Notes: a model not told the origin generated them from the letters alone. A DNA stretch of 64,000 nt from UBA1858 sp965227695 (GCA_965227695.1 OZ245760.1:1860001-1924000); one strand, 5' to 3'. Counted from the stretch's first letter, positions 53,990-60,883 are shown. Made by a program: numbers and translations.

Positions 53990-54262
53990 GTTATTTTTTT
54001 AACAACACTATAAATACCCAGTTGTTTATCGCTAACCGGTTCAGATTCGCCATAGCTTCGCTATCCCAACGCACTGAGACTTTCAGCAATGTTGGTGCGA
54101 GCTATAGCAGTCATCGCATACCGGACGAGTTGCCATCGAGGGTTCCATTCAAAGACAGCCTGTAGTCCCTCGTTCGCTTTACAGTGCGGCTATGCTGTAT
54201 CCCATAGTGGCCGCTTTCTCAAAATCTTTTGCGCTACCGTATTTTCGCCGACCACAAAAGAA
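53990..54262. ncRNA. candidate structured RNA, no supported CDS
   Basis: This gap between regulatory and late genes contains a run of stems: ATAGC-3-GCTAT (54052-54064); CCAAC...GTTGG with inner CTGA/TCAG (54066-54095); GGT-GCGA...TCGC...ACC (54094-54122); CGAGGG-24-CCCTCG (54137-54172); and GCGGC-TATG...CATA-bulge-GCCGC (54186-54214). It looks richer in GC than its surroundings. It could be a leader with regulatory structure or a phage small RNA; the strand is undecided. On the minus strand one frame is open except for two TAG codons, which I do not accept as a gene. Confidence 0.3.
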
Positions 54263-54571
54263 TTAAACCAAATCCCACACGGTCACTTGCCTGGAGGAAA
54301 TGCTGCACTTTCGAGTGCCGGATTTCTTGACAAGCTCATTGTGTTCCAGGTCAGGAAGACGACGCGCAATCATGTAGCGATCAAGTCCGCTTTTATGTGC
54401 GAGCTCGTGCGATGTGGAATTGGGAAATTGTGTTAATGCTTCAAGTACACGTTGCTTTTGGCATTCATGCGCACCTGAATTGAAGTGTTCTTTAGCTGAA
54501 TCGTATGAACTGACAGGATCAGTATTCCTGGTGTGTGAATTTGCGAAATCAAAGGCACTTTGACTATTCAT
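54263..54571 (-). CDS. winged-helix-like phage regulator
   Basis: A 102-residue protein. The central block (QKQRVLEALTQFPNSTSHEL; AHKSGLDRYMIARRLPDLEH) reads as a winged helix-turn-helix, followed by a short wing (CSISSRQVTVWDLV). It overlaps the stop of the Cro-like gene as TGATG, so the two are co-expressed leftward from the immunity promoter. It may regulate late or early genes; another phage protein in the early region shares the VTVW/ITVW ending. Confidence 0.6.
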   Translation of the reverse strand: MNSQSAFDFANSHTRNTDPVSSYDSAKEHFNSGAHECQKQRVLEALTQFPNSTSHELAHKSGLDRYMIARRLPDLEHNELVKKSGTRKCSISSRQVTVWDLV

Positions 54572-54861
54572 CAAAAACCTGCCATTTGAGATTCTTTGAT
54601 CAAAGATGTACGCAATCCATTCACTAACTGATCAAAATCATTTGTGGATTTATCATTAGTCTTATTATCGTGGCGTATCCTTGCGTATAGCTCTATTAGC
54701 TTTTCACCTTCATGCCATTTTGGCTCTTGACCAGCCTGTACTCTTGAAATGATCGAATGATATTTAGTGTCACCATGTACAAAAGCAGCAATTTTTCTGT
54801 TGCTGTTATAAAAGGGAGCACCCTCATTCTTTATACGTCTAATTAGTGAGTTCCAGTTCAT
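54571..54861 (-). CDS. Cro-like DNA-binding protein
   Basis: A 96-residue protein divergent from the repressor gene. The N-terminal region (IRRIKNEGAPFYNSNRKIAA; VHGDTKYHSIISRVQAGQEP; WHEGEKLIELYARI) resembles phage Cro/CII-type helix-turn-helix proteins. Its promoter overlaps the operator in front of the repressor gene. A role in the lysis-lysogeny switch is inferred from layout. Confidence 0.6.
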   Translation of the reverse strand: MNWNSLIRRIKNEGAPFYNSNRKIAAFVHGDTKYHSIISRVQAGQEPKWHEGEKLIELYARIRHDNKTNDKSTNDFDQLVNGLRTSLIKESQMAGF

Positions 54862-54881
54862 GGCTAAACCATAATCTAGAA

Positions 54882-54918
54882 ATAGATTGTTTACAAACTA
54901 TTTTTGAGTTGATTTTAT
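54882..54918. promoter_or_regulatory. divergent immunity promoters and operator
   Basis: A 20-base near-palindrome (54882-54901, 8 of 10 pairs, half-site ATAG-TTGT) lies between the Cro-like and repressor genes. On the plus strand TTTACA (54890-54895), 17 bases, then TTTTAT (54913-54918) forms a promoter for the repressor. On the minus strand TTGTAA overlaps the same site as a -35 element. The palindrome covers both -35 boxes, as expected for an operator. Confidence 0.6.
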
Positions 54919-54944
54919 GCCGCTCGTCGGCGGATAATCCGAAA

Positions 54945-55379
54945 ATGGAACAAAATAAAACAAACGGTATAGCAGAGATCCTAAAAAAACTTATGGACGA
55001 GGATCCAAAAATAAATGGCAAGCAGCAAGCGCTACATAGATTAAGCGGAGCAACACAATCTGCAATTGCAGAAATGCTAAATCCAAATACATCACGTGAA
55101 TTCAAAGACTCAACATTGGCGCCGGTTGCTAATTATTTTAAAATTACTATTCCACAGCTAAAAGGACAACGCCCATTGCATCAGATTAATGAACTTGGGG
55201 CTGGCTATGAAATATATATAGATGAAAAAGCTTTATTAGGCGCAATTTATATGTCAATTAAAGAAGAACGCGCTAGAGGTGGAGACTTTTACAAACTTGA
55301 GCCAGAAGAAATGACAAAAATAATCACACAAAATTACTCAGACTTTATAACTATATCAAAATATAAAAACGATAAATAA
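54945..55379 (+). CDS. phage repressor (CI-like)
   Basis: A 144-residue protein from the ATG beginning MEQNKTNGIAEILKK. The helix-turn-helix lies at about residues 22-60 (KQQALHRLSGATQSAIAEML; STLAPVANYFKITIPQLKG). The C-terminal part (LGAGYEIYIDEKALLGAIYM) is short and lacks the Ala-Gly/Ser-Lys self-cleavage signature of LexA-type repressors, so induction may be RecA-independent. An upstream in-frame extension would run through its promoter and is rejected. Confidence 0.7.
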   Translation: MEQNKTNGIAEILKKLMDEDPKINGKQQALHRLSGATQSAIAEMLNPNTSREFKDSTLAPVANYFKITIPQLKGQRPLHQINELGAGYEIYIDEKALLGAIYMSIKEERARGGDFYKLEPEEMTKIITQNYSDFITISKYKNDK

Positions 55380-55494
55380 AACTTTATTGTAATTTATTAA
55401 CTATTGTTTATTGATAAGTGTGAAATACATCACATTTATTATTTCAGTTGATAAGTATTTTCACCTATAACAAAAACGGAATGAGGTGAAACTT

Positions 55495-55734
55495 ATGAGC
55501 ACAGACTTCCTAAACTCTTTGAAAGAAACATATAAAGACGACAAACAGTCTGACAACAATAAACAAATCAATCACATATTGATATTTCTAGTATCTGTTA
55601 TTTTTATTGCTGACATCGCGCAATTTACAATATTTTATACATGGAATATCAAAAACCAAGCATTGTTTGAAACACAATCAGATAACTTAAACACGATTAA
55701 GTTAATTTGTATTAAACAACTTCACACATTCTAA
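55495..55734 (+). CDS. small membrane protein in the immunity region
   Basis: A 79-residue protein with a strong ribosome-binding site (GAGGTG). It has one transmembrane helix (ILIFLVSVIFIADIAQFTIF) flanked by charged N-terminal and Asn-rich C-terminal segments. It lies just after the repressor gene, where lysogen-expressed exclusion or toxin genes are frequent. It overlaps the convergent periplasmic gene by 33 nt at the 3' ends. Function unknown. Confidence 0.6.
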   Translation: MSTDFLNSLKETYKDDKQSDNNKQINHILIFLVSVIFIADIAQFTIFYTWNIKNQALFETQSDNLNTIKLICIKQLHTF

Positions 55735-56007
55735 GTATGCTTCATTACTGAACCTGTTAACTTCATTCATTCGATTCATTTCTGTGAAGTAAACAGGTTC
55801 ATCATATGCCCTTATAATCAAACTTTCTACATATTCATCACCACGTGCAATTTCAATTAATTTGGGCATTTCTTGTCCCCATTGCCTATTTTTCATAATC
55901 TTTTTTGCAATTTCATAGCGTGTTTGGCAGATTTCTCTCCAATCTGCATGCGCCACAGATAGCTTAAAAACCAAAAAAAGTGTCAAGCACACATATAAAA
56001 ATTTCAT
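55702..56007 (-). CDS. small periplasmic phage protein
   Basis: A 101-residue protein with a signal peptide (FLYVCLTLFLVFKLSVAHA) and an ~80-residue mature helical domain containing two Cys (REICQTRYEIAKKIMKNRQW; YLECVKLFNTN). It is oriented against the surrounding early genes, convergent with the small membrane-protein gene. This resembles a lysogenic-conversion moron acting in the envelope, for example superinfection exclusion; that role is inference. Confidence 0.6.
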   Translation of the reverse strand: MKFLYVCLTLFLVFKLSVAHADWREICQTRYEIAKKIMKNRQWGQEMPKLIEIARGDEYVESLIIRAYDEPVYFTEMNRMNEVNRFSNEAYLECVKLFNTN

Positions 56008-56117
56008 AAAATCAAAAATCCCCTATTAAAAGTTATACCATTCGTCGGTTGCTCTTTAATCTAATCTATTTATAGATTATTATTGAATCACTTTTAATCT
56101 AAATATAGGTCAATGAA

Positions 56118-56411
56118 GTGGCAAAATCAATCAACCTAGATATTTTGGAAAATCCATGCATGTACGTGATTTTACACGGAAACGAGCGGAAGGTCCCCGT
56201 TTTATTTGAATCAAATATTGACAGATCACGCACATTCTGCACGCCTGATATCGACAAAATGACTAAGGACGAGCTGAGGGCATTTTTAAACAACCTTCGC
56301 GCCAGGGCACAGCAAATGGAGCAGCCTGAATCGAAAGTGCGCCCATTGTTTAAGGCACGCAAAGACAAAAAACACCTATCACTGGCCATAGACCATGACA
56401 GCGCTGCATAA
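56118..56411 (+). CDS. early phage protein, 97 aa
   Basis: Unrecognised 97-residue protein, starting at GTG. The N-terminal part is beta-like (LENPCMYVILHGNERKVPVL) and the C-terminal part helical and charged (MTKDELRAFLNNLRARAQQM). It opens the rightward early transcript and overlaps the next gene by 17 nt. The lysine/arginine-rich end may contact nucleic acid. Confidence 0.55.
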   Translation: MAKSINLDILENPCMYVILHGNERKVPVLFESNIDRSRTFCTPDIDKMTKDELRAFLNNLRARAQQMEQPESKVRPLFKARKDKKHLSLAIDHDSAA

Positions 56412-56742
56412 AACAAACATTCTTTCACGGCAGATTCAGTTATTTGAAAATGAATATGACATTGCCCTGGATGAAGCAAACCGCATAGAGGTGGTGCGGA
56501 TGCTTAAACGCCAACTCAAAGCCCTGGCAAAAAAACAAGGCCAGGTCACAAGCGATGATGTGTATGAAATTCTGGCACAAAAAGACATTCCATATTATCC
56601 AATCACCAGGTCACTGGGCACCTTGTTTAAAAGTGATGAATGGATAAACACGGGAAAAAAAATCCCTTCACGGCGCATTAATAACAATCACCGCAAAATT
56701 ACTGTATGGCGGTTAAAAGATCGGTTTGATGTAAATGATTAA
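56395..56742 (+). CDS. early winged-helix-like phage protein
   Basis: A 115-residue protein. The segment TSDDVYEILAQKDIPYYPIT and the ending (NNNHRKITVWRLKDRF) suggest a small winged helix with a C-terminal strand, similar in layout to the leftward regulator (ending RQVTVWDLV). It may act in phage replication or regulation, since no other initiator candidate is visible. Placement is by pattern only. Confidence 0.55.
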   Translation: MTALHKTNILSRQIQLFENEYDIALDEANRIEVVRMLKRQLKALAKKQGQVTSDDVYEILAQKDIPYYPITRSLGTLFKSDEWINTGKKIPSRRINNNHRKITVWRLKDRFDVND

Positions 56743-56781
56743 CAGAACACACTTAAAATTTTACTTAACTTAGGAAAACTA

Positions 56782-56997
56782 ATGCTTAGAAAAAAACAAA
56801 AAATTAGTTTAATAAAACTAGATTGTAGGCGTGGGTGCGGCGCTGTATTGCATACAGTCAATCGCCCCATACACGGAACACAAGAAGACTACAATAGATA
56901 TCATGGGATTTGTAGCAATTGTTTAACAGACGAGGAAAAACAAGAGATGTCTGGACCAATGTTACTTCGTACGGCTGAAAATATTTGCAATCAATGA
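56782..56997 (+). CDS. small zinc-ribbon-like phage protein
   Basis: A 71-residue protein with two Cys pairs (CRRGC near residues 15-19; CSNC near 44-47) and a basic N-terminus (MLRKKQKISLIKLD). It is probably a zinc ribbon binding nucleic acid or protein. It precedes the strong terminator hairpin. Confidence 0.6.
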   Translation: MLRKKQKISLIKLDCRRGCGAVLHTVNRPIHGTQEDYNRYHGICSNCLTDEEKQEMSGPMLLRTAENICNQ

Positions 56998-57023
56998 TGT
57001 CATTTATAAACAGAACACAAATA

Positions 57024-57091
57024 CTTGCAGCCTACTCCCTCTGCAAGTTGTGGGGCTTGCACCTGGTAACGACTCCGCCAGGTGCTTTTTT
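57024..57091 (+). terminator. intrinsic terminator with upstream hairpin
   Basis: GCACCTGG-11-CCAGGTGC followed by six T (57059-57091) is a textbook rho-independent terminator. An upstream hairpin CTTGCAG-10-CTGCAAG (57024-57047) precedes it. GCAAG at 57043-57047 could instead pair with CTTGC at 57056-57060, which overlaps the terminator's first two stem bases. It lies 12 bases before the J-domain gene, so it may act as an attenuator or an antitermination-controlled stop between early genes. Confidence 0.75.
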
Positions 57092-57103
57092 AACAGGTGA
57101 TTT

Positions 57104-57721
57104 ATGATTGAAGCATACCCTTTGTATTGGCCAGATGGCTGGAATAGAACACCGCACCATGAACGCAAATTATCACGCTTCACCGCGACATTTGGCCGCG
57201 CACGTGATGATTTATTGCATGAAATTGAATTATTACGTGGCACATTTTACAGGGGCACAGATCCGGTACTAAGCACTAACATACCACTTAGAAAAAATGG
57301 CTTGCCCTATGCCAACTGCCGTGAACCTGAAGACCCAGGTGTGGCAGTTTATTTTGAATATAACAACAAACAAATGTGCTTTGCCTGTGACAAATATTTA
57401 AAAGTGTGGGAAAACATGGTGGCAATCAAAAAAACCATTGAAGCCATTCGCGGCATTGAAAGATGGGGTGCCAGTGACATGATGGAAAAAGCATTCCAAG
57501 GATTTGTTGCACTGCCACCAAAAGACGAAGACTGGCGCACCGTATTGAAAGTGTCTGAAGAAGCTACACTGGACAACTGTGTGACAAATTATCGATTCTT
57601 GCGCAGCAAATACCACCCAGACAAAGGCGGCAACCAGGACGACTTCAACAAACTACAGAAAGCCTGGGAACAGTGCTGTGATCATTACGCAAAACAACCA
57701 CGATATAAACAAAGCGCTTAA
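57104..57721 (+). CDS. J-domain protein (DnaJ-like) of the prophage
   Basis: A 205-residue protein. The C-terminal ~50 residues form a J domain with the diagnostic HPD tripeptide (RFLRSKYHPDKGGNQDDFNK), which stimulates DnaK-type ATPases. The N-terminal domain (YPLYWPDGWNRTP; FTATFGRARDDLLHEIELLR; LSTNIPLRKNGLPYANCREP; DPGVAVYFEYN) is a mobile-element family I recognise but whose function is unknown. It sits right after the terminator, preceded by a GGTG ribosome-binding site. It could recruit host DnaK for phage replication or assembly. Confidence 0.85.
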   Translation: MIEAYPLYWPDGWNRTPHHERKLSRFTATFGRARDDLLHEIELLRGTFYRGTDPVLSTNIPLRKNGLPYANCREPEDPGVAVYFEYNNKQMCFACDKYLKVWENMVAIKKTIEAIRGIERWGASDMMEKAFQGFVALPPKDEDWRTVLKVSEEATLDNCVTNYRFLRSKYHPDKGGNQDDFNKLQKAWEQCCDHYAKQPRYKQSA

Positions 57722-57745
57722 AAATTTAATTAGTAGGACTTAAAT

Positions 57746-58240
57746 ATGAAAGTACAAATAGGCGAAACTACAACATATATTATTTCAAACATTTCTGATC
57801 TTGATCCAGTCTATGTTTATGTAACTAATTACAAACCAGGGCAAGGAAAAATAGTTATTGAATGTTTTGGTGAAGCATGGGGCCATTACTGGCCAGCAAT
57901 GGGTGAAGACAAAAGTATTCAAGAGTTTATATTGAATTCAAATAATGATTACTTAGCAAGAAAACTTGCAAGAAAAGACACCCAAATTGATTATGATGAA
58001 ATTAATGATGTTGCACATAAACGTGGATATTTCGATCTTTGTGTAACAAATGATGCTGAAATAGCTTGGCAATCTGAACTAATGGAAAGATGTTTTGGTG
58101 ATGACTATTTAATGGAATTACCCAGGTGCAATACACCAGAATATGTTTATTTATGCAAGATATTGAATGCTATCAAATCCGCATTCACTCAGGAAAAATG
58201 CGCCTTAAAAAACTGTCACAATTCCGCATTGAAAACATAG
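57746..58240 (+). CDS. hypothetical early phage protein, 164 aa
   Basis: Unrecognised 164-residue protein with a beta-rich N-terminus (TTYIISNISDLDPVYVYVTN; IECFGEAWGHYWPAMG) and helical C-terminal half. Its last ~14 codons lie inside the left copy of a 43-base direct repeat and are read there in a different frame from the duplicated gene, so its original C-terminus may have been replaced. Confidence 0.6.
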   Translation: MKVQIGETTTYIISNISDLDPVYVYVTNYKPGQGKIVIECFGEAWGHYWPAMGEDKSIQEFILNSNNDYLARKLARKDTQIDYDEINDVAHKRGYFDLCVTNDAEIAWQSELMERCFGDDYLMELPRCNTPEYVYLCKILNAIKSAFTQEKCALKNCHNSALKT

Positions 58241-58684
58241 AACCATATATTTTAAAAGATGCCAGCACTTAATTTTAAAAAAGAATTTTCAAGGGCAGTG
58301 GAACTTGGAATAAAAAAACAAACTATTCGCCAAGTACGCAAGCATCCAATAAAAATTGGTGATGTTCTCTATCTAAAAACCGGCATGAGAACTAAGCAAT
58401 GCAAATCATTAGGCATTGGTATTTGTTCCATAGTTTTAGATATATACATTACTGAAAAGTCAGTATTTTTAAATCAAAAGAGATTGACTTTTTATGAAAT
58501 CAGAAAATTGTATTTAGATGATGGATTTGAAACTACTACAGATTTTATAGATTTTTTCAAAAAGCAATATAAATTGCCGTTCAAAGGCGTGCTAATTAGA
58601 TGGACGATACCAGAGTCATGTTTCTTGAAAAGAGTTAAAAGAAATGCGCCTTAAAAAACTGTCACAATTCCGCATTGAAAACAT
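58196..58684. repeat. 43-bp direct repeat bracketing the ASCH gene
   Basis: Exact 43-base copies lie at 58196-58238 and 58642-58684, 446 bases apart. Both contain the start codon and first 13 codons (MRLKKLSQFRIEN) of the following gene. The left copy runs out into a short dead-end frame (IEPYILKDAST), so it is a truncated duplicate. The ASCH-like gene lies between the copies. Confidence 0.92.
58259..58654 (+). CDS. ASCH-domain-like protein
   Basis: A 131-residue protein resembling ASCH/PUA-like RNA-binding or nucleoside-amidohydrolase proteins. It has LNFKKEFSRAVELGIKKQTI, then R-Q-V-R, then IKIGDVLYLKTG (cf. KxTIR and GDVL in YqfB-type proteins). The product may act on modified bases or RNA. 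It is AT-rich and bracketed by a 43-base repeat, so it was probably gained as a single-gene insertion. Confidence 0.65.
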   Translation: MPALNFKKEFSRAVELGIKKQTIRQVRKHPIKIGDVLYLKTGMRTKQCKSLGIGICSIVLDIYITEKSVFLNQKRLTFYEIRKLYLDDGFETTTDFIDFFKKQYKLPFKGVLIRWTIPESCFLKRVKRNAP

Positions 58685-58883
58685 TGAGCCAGACGAGAAA
58701 GGCAGGCGGCCAGACATGCGCACACTCACAAAATGGCCAGGTGTCATGAAAATTGGTGGCACCTGGTACATTGATATTGACTTCTCAATTTACATTAAGA
58801 ATAGACAGCAAGCTATTGATGATGAGATCAACACGCTTGCTGGTGATGATGAGGATTTGCTTAATTTATCAATTAATGCTTAA
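58644..58883 (+). CDS. probable excisionase / small HTH protein
   Basis: A 79-residue protein. The pattern DMRTLTKWPGVMKIGGTWYI and the position two genes before the integrase suggest an excisionase-like winged helix (compare short Xis proteins with a W..G.K.G..W pattern). Its 5' end is the right copy of the 43-base repeat and overlaps the ASCH gene by 11 nt. The assignment is tentative. Confidence 0.5.
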   Translation: MRLKKLSQFRIENIEPDEKGRRPDMRTLTKWPGVMKIGGTWYIDIDFSIYIKNRQQAIDDEINTLAGDDEDLLNLSINA

Positions 58884-58892
58884 TATTCGACC

Positions 58893-59261
58893 ATGAATGA
58901 TAAAATGGATAATTCAAGCAAATTAAGTTTGCTTAATTCTTTAGCATCACTTGGAGTAGAGTTCACATTGAGAACACAAGGCCCATGGGGAGACGAAAGC
59001 TTTCCATGTGATGCTTATGAATTACTAGAATTGCTTCACGATCATAATGCATTTAAAGCTAAGCGATACGGGGTTGAAAAATCTGATTATATTTCATGGG
59101 TTAATGATGGTTATACTGTTAAATGCGCTGCTTTAACTGCAAAGAAAAAGCCATGTCAAAATCATGTAACGGGTGGAACGAATGTAAGCCCAAAAAAATA
59201 TAAAGAAATGCAAGGACAATATTGCTGTGCTCATGAGGGTGATTATATTGAAATTTATTAA
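58893..59261 (+). CDS. small zinc-knuckle-like phage protein
   Basis: A 122-residue protein. The C-terminal part carries CAALTAKKKPCQN ... YCCAHEG, resembling the common C-x(7)-C-x(n)-C-x2-H zinc knuckle of small nucleic-acid-associated proteins. The N-terminal half (LLNSLASLGVEFTLRTQGPW; AYELLELLHDHNAF) is unrecognised. It is located between the putative excisionase and integrase genes. Confidence 0.6.
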   Translation: MNDKMDNSSKLSLLNSLASLGVEFTLRTQGPWGDESFPCDAYELLELLHDHNAFKAKRYGVEKSDYISWVNDGYTVKCAALTAKKKPCQNHVTGGTNVSPKKYKEMQGQYCCAHEGDYIEIY

Positions 59262-59277
59262 GTTTGATTAATTAATT

Positions 59278-60456
59278 ATGCCACCACGCAAAATTTATAC
59301 CGATCTGCCTGCTAACCTGACATTTGTGCAATCTCAGGGGCTTTATCGTTACCGGAACCCACTCACTAGAAAGTTTGCCTGGTCATCCAAAGACAAAAAA
59401 GAAGCCATTGAAAAGGCAATCAAATCCAATCAAATTATAGATTTAAAGCGGGAACAAAACCGCATTGCACGTGGCGCAGATGGCACATTGCGCTATGTAA
59501 TCCGCATGTATATTGAACTGGTACTACCCACTAAAGCCTGGAGCAAAGGCACCCAGGTAAACAAGCTGGCAAAGATCAACAAACTTGATAAATTGTTTGG
59601 CCATTATGCGATGGCTGCTATTGACCAGGTGTTTATTGGTGATCATTTAAATGAAGTGGCCACATCAGGCGATGTTTATATGAAATGGCGTGAAGTCTGG
59701 ATTGAATTATGCAGCTTTGCGATGTCGCGCAACCTCGTTACTTACAACGCCGCACATGCGACATTGCCACGCACTACCAGTAAAAAGCTGGCTGTGAATC
59801 GCAGACGCCGTGTGAACCTGGAATTAGAGCAATACAATATTATTTATAATCACCCAAGTTGCCCAGAATTTTTAAAGCTGGCTATGGATGCATCACTGCT
59901 TACATTGCAGGCCCGCACAGAAATTGTGAATTGCCTGCTCACTGACTTTAAAGATGATGGCTATTTATATTTTATTCGCCAGAAAACGGCAGGTGATACA
60001 GATATGTCATTTATTAGATTTGAAATAAATGATCAGATTGCCGATTTAAAAAGGCGCTCGCAAGAAATGATGATGAAAGCAGGCTATCGCTCACCTTACC
60101 TGATCCATCGACTGTCTGAGCGCAAGCATTTTGGCAAACACACAATCAAGCGATTGAAAGCCTTTGGTGTCATTGATGCATTTTTATCAAAAACATTCGC
60201 CCAAGTGCGTGACAACAGCAAGGTATTTGCCAACCTGCCGCACTCCAAAGCCCCTGCCACGTTCCATTCAATCCGTGGCCTTGGTGGGCGCCTGCTAAAA
60301 GAAAACCACGGCTGGAGTGAATCAGACGTGCAGCGCTTGTATGCACATTCAAGCCGAAGCACCACAAAAATTTATCTAGAAAAAGGCGCAGAAGCACTCA
60401 CGCCAGACGACTACATCAAAGTGGAATCTGGCCTGGATTTAACCGTGATAAGGTAA
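59278..60456 (+). CDS. int: tyrosine-type phage integrase
   Basis: Site-specific recombinase of 392 residues that inserted the prophage into the tRNA-Gly gene. Catalytic residues are complete: R213 (LQARTEIVN), K236 (RQKTAGD), H330 and R333 (FHSIRG), H357 (YAHSS) and nucleophile Y366 (KIYLEK). An N-terminal DNA-binding segment (YRYRNPLTRKFAWSSKDKKE) and a core-binding domain precede the catalytic domain. It lies about 330 bases from attR, as is usual. Confidence 0.95.
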   Translation: MPPRKIYTDLPANLTFVQSQGLYRYRNPLTRKFAWSSKDKKEAIEKAIKSNQIIDLKREQNRIARGADGTLRYVIRMYIELVLPTKAWSKGTQVNKLAKINKLDKLFGHYAMAAIDQVFIGDHLNEVATSGDVYMKWREVWIELCSFAMSRNLVTYNAAHATLPRTTSKKLAVNRRRRVNLELEQYNIIYNHPSCPEFLKLAMDASLLTLQARTEIVNCLLTDFKDDGYLYFIRQKTAGDTDMSFIRFEINDQIADLKRRSQEMMMKAGYRSPYLIHRLSERKHFGKHTIKRLKAFGVIDAFLSKTFAQVRDNSKVFANLPHSKAPATFHSIRGLGGRLLKENHGWSESDVQRLYAHSSRSTTKIYLEKGAEALTPDDYIKVESGLDLTVIR

Positions 60457-60461
60457 TTATT

Positions 60462-60686
60462 ATGAAAAATCTTGAACAATGGAATTTCGACCATCATTTA
60501 TATTTTTGTTATCACTTACCAAGTGATATTCATTTAAGCAAATTAGTTAAAGAAGGTAGCGATTTTGGTGCCAGCATCAAACTTCAAATGCATCACACTA
60601 AATGCAAATATGTACACACAAGCCCGCACCAAGCTATGAAAGATTTGAACCTTACGCAAAATATGGAGTACATAAAGAAAGTATAA
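60462..60686 (+). CDS. small hypothetical protein beside the integrase
   Basis: Unrecognised 74-residue protein, His-rich (WNFDHHLYFCYHLPSD; LQMHHTKCKYVHTSPHQAM). It starts 5 nt after the integrase stop with an AAGG ribosome-binding site, so it is translated from the same transcript. It may influence recombination or metal handling; no evidence decides. Confidence 0.5.
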   Translation: MKNLEQWNFDHHLYFCYHLPSDIHLSKLVKEGSDFGASIKLQMHHTKCKYVHTSPHQAMKDLNLTQNMEYIKKV

Positions 60687-60709
60687 TTATCCAATTTTTA
60701 TAGTGAACT

Positions 60710-60745
60710 AAGTGAACCATAGATTTTGGTTCACTTATGGTTCAC
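60710..60745. repeat. repeated GTGAACC words near attR
   Basis: AAGTGAACC (60710-60718) pairs with GGTTCACTT (60728-60736), and GTGAACCATA pairs with TATGGTTCAC (60736-60745). With a further TAGTGAACT just upstream, the motif occurs four times in 45 bases. This spacing next to attR fits integrase arm-binding sites; it could also act as a terminator-like hairpin after the integrase operon, although no T-run follows directly. Confidence 0.45.
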
Positions 60746-60787
60746 ACCATTTTTGTGCATTGCGTAAGTAATTGTAATATATGGTAT

Positions 60788-60835
60788 TTCTGGAGCGGGA
60801 AACGAGATTCGAACTCGCGACCCCAACCTTGGCAA
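60788..60835. other. prophage attR (48-bp core)
   Basis: Exact 48-base match to attL, inside the intact tRNA-Gly gene. It covers the anticodon-stem 3' side, variable region, T arm, acceptor 3' strand and CCA. The phage thus supplies the 3' half of the tRNA and keeps it functional. The 687-787 part of the gap to the left holds only the arm-like repeats. Confidence 0.94.
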
Positions 60836-60865
60836 GGTTGTGCTCTACCACTGAGCTATTCCCGC
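60791..60865 (-). tRNA. glyW: tRNA-Gly (anticodon GCC)
   Basis: A 75-nt tRNA including an encoded CCA. The acceptor stem pairs GCGGGAA with TTCCCGC, and the D arm is GCTC-AGTGGTA-GAGC. The anticodon stem-loop AACCTTGCCAAGGTT carries GCC. The T arm is GCGAG-TTCGAAT-CTCGT. It lies downstream of uvrC-pgsA as in E. coli (glyW). It is the integration target of the prophage. Confidence 0.97.
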
Positions 60866-60883
60866 AATGTGCTGTAGGCAGCT

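Larger units (their letters stand above)
31994..60835. mobile_element. tRNA-Gly-integrated lambda-like siphovirus prophage
   Basis: A 28.8-kb prophage bounded by identical 48-base att cores. Integrase lies next to attR, where the intact tRNA is kept. Late genes read leftward: lysis, terminase, portal, capsid, tail, tip. Regulatory genes diverge near 54.9 kb and early genes read rightward. Terminase GpA, gpW, lambda-type portal, gpU/gpV/gpGT/gpH/gpJ equivalents and a tape measure of 610 residues define a lambda-like siphovirus with a tail of roughly 90 nm (0.15 nm per residue). Apart from one probable frameshift near the lysis genes the structural set looks complete. No replication protein is recognised. 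Confidence 0.95.

Noticed and set aside
53794..54257. Long minus-strand frame interrupted only by two TAG codons, suggesting amber recoding
   Set aside because: Other phage genes clearly end at TAG with the next ribosome-binding site directly after it (for example the tail terminator gene), and no suppressor tRNA was seen, so amber recoding is not supported.
54089..54436. Open frame of 115 codons on the plus strand across the late-region leader
   Set aside because: It runs antisense to the winged-helix gene, lacks a good ribosome-binding site and its composition is unlike a protein; the stem-rich sequence explains the lack of stops.
57004..57243. Minus-strand open frame opposite the terminator and J-domain gene start
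   Set aside because: It spans the terminator hairpins and the conserved J-domain gene on the other strand; no start signal or motif supports it.
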